A stretch of DNA of 33,760 nucleotides. Source: Acaryochloridaceae cyanobacterium RU_4_10. GTDB lineage: Bacteria; Cyanobacteriota; Cyanobacteriia; Thermosynechococcales; Thermosynechococcaceae. Positions 31,137-33,760 of the stretch are shown here, piece after piece. The position numbers and the translations under genes were made by a program. The notes below the pieces were generated by a model. The model was not told the DNA's origin, did no database searches, and was given only the letters and a program-made list of their open reading frames with translations. The stretch is taken from the NCBI GenBank assembly GCA_012032135.1, contig JAAURS010000006.1, forward strand, positions 1 to 33,760. Direction: 5' to 3'. How positions within the stretch are numbered: position 1 is the first letter of the stretch; each line of letters opens with the position of its first letter.

Positions 31137-33254
31137 TTGAGTCTAAGAAACTTGAAACTTTCTGATGAATATCGCAGCGACAACTGTCAGCTCATACAAG
31201 ATTTCTATTTGCCTTGTTTAGAACGGGCAACTTTATATAGCCGTGCTGTGGGCTTTTTTTCGAGTACATCGATGGCCGCCGTGGCCAGTGGTTTGACAGT
31301 ATTTATCAAAACGGGCGGGCGAATGCGGTTGGTGGCTTCTCCCAATCTATCTAAAGAGGATGCTACGGCAATTATGGCGGGTTTGCGAAGTCGCGAAGAA
31401 GCGATCGCAACCGCCATCGTGCGAGAGCTAGACCAAACAATTAACGATATTATTCGCGATCGCCTTGCTTGCTTGGCGTGGTTGTTAAGTCAGGGAATTT
31501 TGGACATTAAGCTGGCGGTTCCCAAAGATATTAAGAACCGAGGAATCTATCACGAAAAATTAGGACTTTTTGCCGATAATGAAGGAAATATCGTCGCTTT
31601 TACAGGTTCGGCAAACGAAAGCTCAAACGCACTCGTTGATAACTTTGAATGTATTGATGTGTATACATCCTGGGAACCTGGAGTACAGCAGCGAGCGCAG
31701 CGAAAGGCAGAGCATTTTGAACGACTCTGGCAAAATGCTACTCCGAATGTTGAGGTGATTGAGTTTCCAGAAGCCGCACGGCGATCTCTACTGAAACTGC
31801 GGCCCGAGCAACCGCCAACCCATGAACCTAAAGCAGCGGCCCAGAGCGCTCAATATCGGGTTCAGCAAAAAGTCGATCTACATCTTCAAAAAACAGGAAT
31901 GCCCAGCATTCCGGCGCAAATTATATTGCGCCCCTATCAAGAGCAGGCGATCGCAAACTGGTTTGCCAACAAGGGGCGCGGTACCCTGAAAATGGCAACG
32001 GGGAGCGGAAAGACCATTACAGCCTTGGCGATCGCCACTGAACTCTATCGCACCCAGTCCCTGAAAGTACTCATCATCGTTTGCCCCTATCGGCATTTGG
32101 TGACGCAGTGGGATAGGGAATGTCGGCGATTCGGCTTAAATCCGATTTTGGCCTTTGAGGACATTAAGAAGTGGCAGGGAAAGCTCTCTAGCCAACTGTA
32201 TGCTCTACGTGCCGAACACCAACCCTTTTTAACGGTGATTACGACCAATGCGACGCTGATGGGCCAAGGTTTCCAGTCCCAGCTTGCTTATTTCCCTGAA
32301 AAGACGTTGATTATCGGCGATGAAGCCCATAATTTAGGCGCAATGCGGCTAGCCCAGAGTCTTCCGCAAGCGATTCCGTTTCGATTGGCACTTTCTGCAA
32401 CGCCAGAACGCTATTTCGATGAGTCGGGCACCCAGGTTATTTACGATTATTTTGGAGCGGTGCTGGAACCGGAATTTACCTTAAGCGATGCGATCGCCCA
32501 GGGTGCTCTCGTTCACTACCTATATCACCCAATTTTGGTGGAACTCACGGAATCGGAGTCGCAGCGCTATATTGCATTATCAACTAAAATTCGGCGTTTG
32601 ATTGGGATGGGCGAACCAGATGATGAGAATCCCGCTTTAACACCATTGCTAATGGAGCGATCGCGACTGGTTGGTTCGGCAGCCAATAAGCTAGAGGCGC
32701 TGCGGGAGTTAATGGGCGATCGCCTAGAGACAACCCATACGTTGTTTTATTGCGGGGACGGAAACGTCGAGGATAACGTCTCAGAAACCAGCGAGCGGCA
32801 AGTGGCAGCGGTAGCGAGGCTGCTGGGACGAGAGTTAGGCTATCGCATCAATACCTACACTGCCGATACGCCGCTAGAGGAACGTGCCGATTTGCATACG
32901 TTATTTGAATCGGGCGAGTTGCAGGGCTTAGTGGCGATTCGGTGCTTGGATGAAGGAATTGATATTCCGGCAACCCAAACGGCGGTGATTTTAGCGAGTA
33001 GCAATAATCCGCGTCAGTTTGTGCAACGGCGAGGCCGTATTCTGAGACCTCACCCGCACAAACAGCGCGCTACGCTATTTGACATGATTGTCGTGCCGCC
33101 AGCGTTGGATCGCGCTACGTTTGAAATGGAGCGTCAATTGCTCAGAACGGAGCTAATTCGGTTTGTTGAGTTTGCCGATCTTGCAGACAATGCAGGAGAG
33201 GCACGCTTAAAGTTGCTGGCGCTTCAGCAGCAGTACGATTTATTAGATGTATAA
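31137..33254 (+). CDS. PLD-helicase fusion, likely dnd-system restriction protein
   Basis: A 705-residue protein. The N-terminal phospholipase-D-like nuclease domain has H139-x-K141 (IYHEKLGLF) and TGSANES (156-162). The superfamily 2 helicase has a Q-motif-like LRPYQEQAI (264-272), Walker A ATGSGKT (287-293), DEAH (395-398), SAT (420-422) and motif VI FVQRRGRILRP near residue 640. PLD-helicases of this layout occur next to dnd (DNA phosphorothioation) genes as presumed restriction components. TTG at 31137 is chosen as start: the nearby ATG at 31127 is out of frame and stops after 12 codons, and AGGAA precedes the TTG. It is followed by a small dnd-type gene and a DndD-like gene, so it heads an operon. 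Confidence 0.85.
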   Translation: MSLRNLKLSDEYRSDNCQLIQDFYLPCLERATLYSRAVGFFSSTSMAAVASGLTVFIKTGGRMRLVASPNLSKEDATAIMAGLRSREEAIATAIVRELDQTINDIIRDRLACLAWLLSQGILDIKLAVPKDIKNRGIYHEKLGLFADNEGNIVAFTGSANESSNALVDNFECIDVYTSWEPGVQQRAQRKAEHFERLWQNATPNVEVIEFPEAARRSLLKLRPEQPPTHEPKAAAQSAQYRVQQKVDLHLQKTGMPSIPAQIILRPYQEQAIANWFANKGRGTLKMATGSGKTITALAIATELYRTQSLKVLIIVCPYRHLVTQWDRECRRFGLNPILAFEDIKKWQGKLSSQLYALRAEHQPFLTVITTNATLMGQGFQSQLAYFPEKTLIIGDEAHNLGAMRLAQSLPQAIPFRLALSATPERYFDESGTQVIYDYFGAVLEPEFTLSDAIAQGALVHYLYHPILVELTESESQRYIALSTKIRRLIGMGEPDDENPALTPLLMERSRLVGSAANKLEALRELMGDRLETTHTLFYCGDGNVEDNVSETSERQVAAVARLLGRELGYRINTYTADTPLEERADLHTLFESGELQGLVAIRCLDEGIDIPATQTAVILASSNNPRQFVQRRGRILRPHPHKQRATLFDMIVVPPALDRATFEMERQLLRTELIRFVEFADLADNAGEARLKLLALQQQYDLLDV

Positions 33255-33269
33255 GGTATCGAAACTTTA

Positions 33270-33443
33270 ATGGCCCAAGACAATAAACTCATCCAAGTCC
33301 AAGATCCCATTCATAGCGCTTCGCCAGCGGTGCGGCAGATTATCGAGCGAGTGCTGGAGCTAGAAAAAGATCGGCTCGACCGCAACGATCGCGGTGTAAT
33401 TCATACGGATATTCTCAATATTGTGAAGGAAGCGGTGCAATGA
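33270..33443 (+). CDS. Small DNA-modification-system-associated protein, 57 aa
   Basis: From ATG 33270 the product begins MAQDNKLIQVQDPIHSASPA, with a charged helix VRQIIERVLELEKDRLDRND and an end RGVIHTDILNIVKEAVQ. Its size, helical nature and position between a PLD-helicase and a DndD-like ATPase fit the small proteins annotated as associated with dnd modification systems; the family name is from memory. Its last four bases overlap the ATPase start (ATGA at 33440-33443), so the two are co-translated. Function unknown. Confidence 0.72.
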   Translation: MAQDNKLIQVQDPIHSASPAVRQIIERVLELEKDRLDRNDRGVIHTDILNIVKEAVQ

Positions 33444-33760
33444 AGCTGCTGAGCCTGAAACTCCTCAACTTTCGTCCGTTTTTTGGGGAACATCGGTTGA
33501 TGTTTGCCAAAAGTCACGATCGCAATATCACGGTCATCCACGGCAACAATGGCGCGGGCAAAACAGCCCTGCTGAATGCGTTTACCTGGGCGCTCTACGA
33601 AAAATTTACGGCGGCGTTGTCTTCACCAGAATACTTGGTGAACCGTAGGGCGATCGCCGAAGCCAAGGTGGGCAAAACGGTGGAATGTTGGGTAGAGGTT
33701 GGGTTTGAGCATGATGGCAAGCAGTACCGTCTTAAACGAAGCATTGAAGTTCGCAAGACG
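33440..33760 (+). CDS. dndD: DndD-like SMC/AAA ATPase, cut by window edge
   Basis: The first 107 residues of an ATPase: MKLLSLKLLNFRPFFGEHRL, then a P-loop GNNGAGKTALLNAFTWALYEKF (Walker A at 35-42) and a beta-rich segment KTVECWVEVGFEHDGKQYRL. This is the typical N-terminus of DndD, the ATPase of the DNA phosphorothioation complex with DndC and DndE, whose full length is about 650-700 residues with a long coiled coil. Other SMC/RecN-like ATPases start similarly, so the dndD name depends partly on the two upstream genes. The rest lies beyond the right edge. Confidence 0.72.
   Translation, partial: MKLLSLKLLNFRPFFGEHRLMFAKSHDRNITVIHGNNGAGKTALLNAFTWALYEKFTAALSSPEYLVNRRAIAEAKVGKTVECWVEVGFEHDGKQYRLKRSIEVRKT

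Noticed and set aside
1-33760. CRISPR array or insertion sequence
   Set aside because: I saw no regularly spaced repeats and no transposase frame. Gene remnants are explained by duplication and deletion without visible IS ends.

Overview
The window reads as chromosome of a filamentous or otherwise large-genome cyanobacterium. The HIP1 octamer GCGATCGC recurs throughout, and several gene families are typical of the phylum: a VKOR-thioredoxin fusion, an ABA4-like membrane protein, XisH/XisI, several Uma2-type proteins, PIN-domain toxins, a DUF697 GTPase, a GH57 glucan enzyme and a Ser/Thr kinase with a Ser-type catalytic loop. Many genes have relaxed spacing, and gene remnants are frequent.

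Layout. (1) 1-3190, minus strand: a Ser/Thr kinase cut by the left edge, ispG (isoprenoid synthesis), and a VKOR-thioredoxin fusion gene broken by one base in an A6 run. (2) 3.3-8.2 kb is an accessory zone. Intact ABA4-like, antibiotic-biosynthesis-monooxygenase (ABM), xisI and xisH genes are followed by decayed second copies of the same genes: an ABM tail, an xisI front half, an xisH with its middle deleted, and an ABA4 tail. A complete VapB/VapC-like pair sits inside the decayed copy. A Uma2 gene, a truncated secreted protease and a DUF3368 fragment follow. A TPR-like scrap beyond the DUF3368 fragment may be the lost tail of the protease. (3) 8.2-12.3 kb: tRNA-Ser(UGA), then a branched-chain/neutral amino-acid ABC transporter operon (lipoprotein, LivH with a frameshift, LivM, LivG; no LivF in the window). 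(4) 12.4-18 kb is a second accessory zone: a PIN/nuclease-like pair, a 43-aa ORF, an uncharacterised overlapping gene pair with a relict copy beside it, a stand-alone AAA ATPase with OLD/TOPRIM-like features in an AT-rich stretch without HIP1 sites, and a small protein/retropepsin pair. (5) 18-27.5 kb: a membrane GTPase, a small membrane protein, Uma2, a sterol-desaturase-family hydroxylase, a secreted protein, then a tight run of glycosyltransferase, alpha/beta hydrolase (frameshifted) and cyclic-peptide-type ABC exporter, followed by two small membrane proteins. (6) 27.7-31.1 kb: a GH57 enzyme and a full-length trypsin-TPR protein. (7) 31.1 kb to the end: the start of a DNA phosphorothioation (dnd) type locus, with a PLD-helicase, a 57-aa small protein and a DndD-like ATPase cut by the right edge.

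Two themes run through the window. First, duplicated gene blocks have decayed, often at or next to HIP1 octamers, and toxin-type genes sit inside or beside the debris. Second, three otherwise intact conserved genes carry single-base frameshifts; without reads I cannot say whether these are real or sequence errors. The clearest candidate systems are the dnd-type locus on the right, the stand-alone ATPase, and the two uncharacterised small gene pairs at 14.1 and 17.3 kb. All assignments come from reading the sequence by eye; no database search was run.
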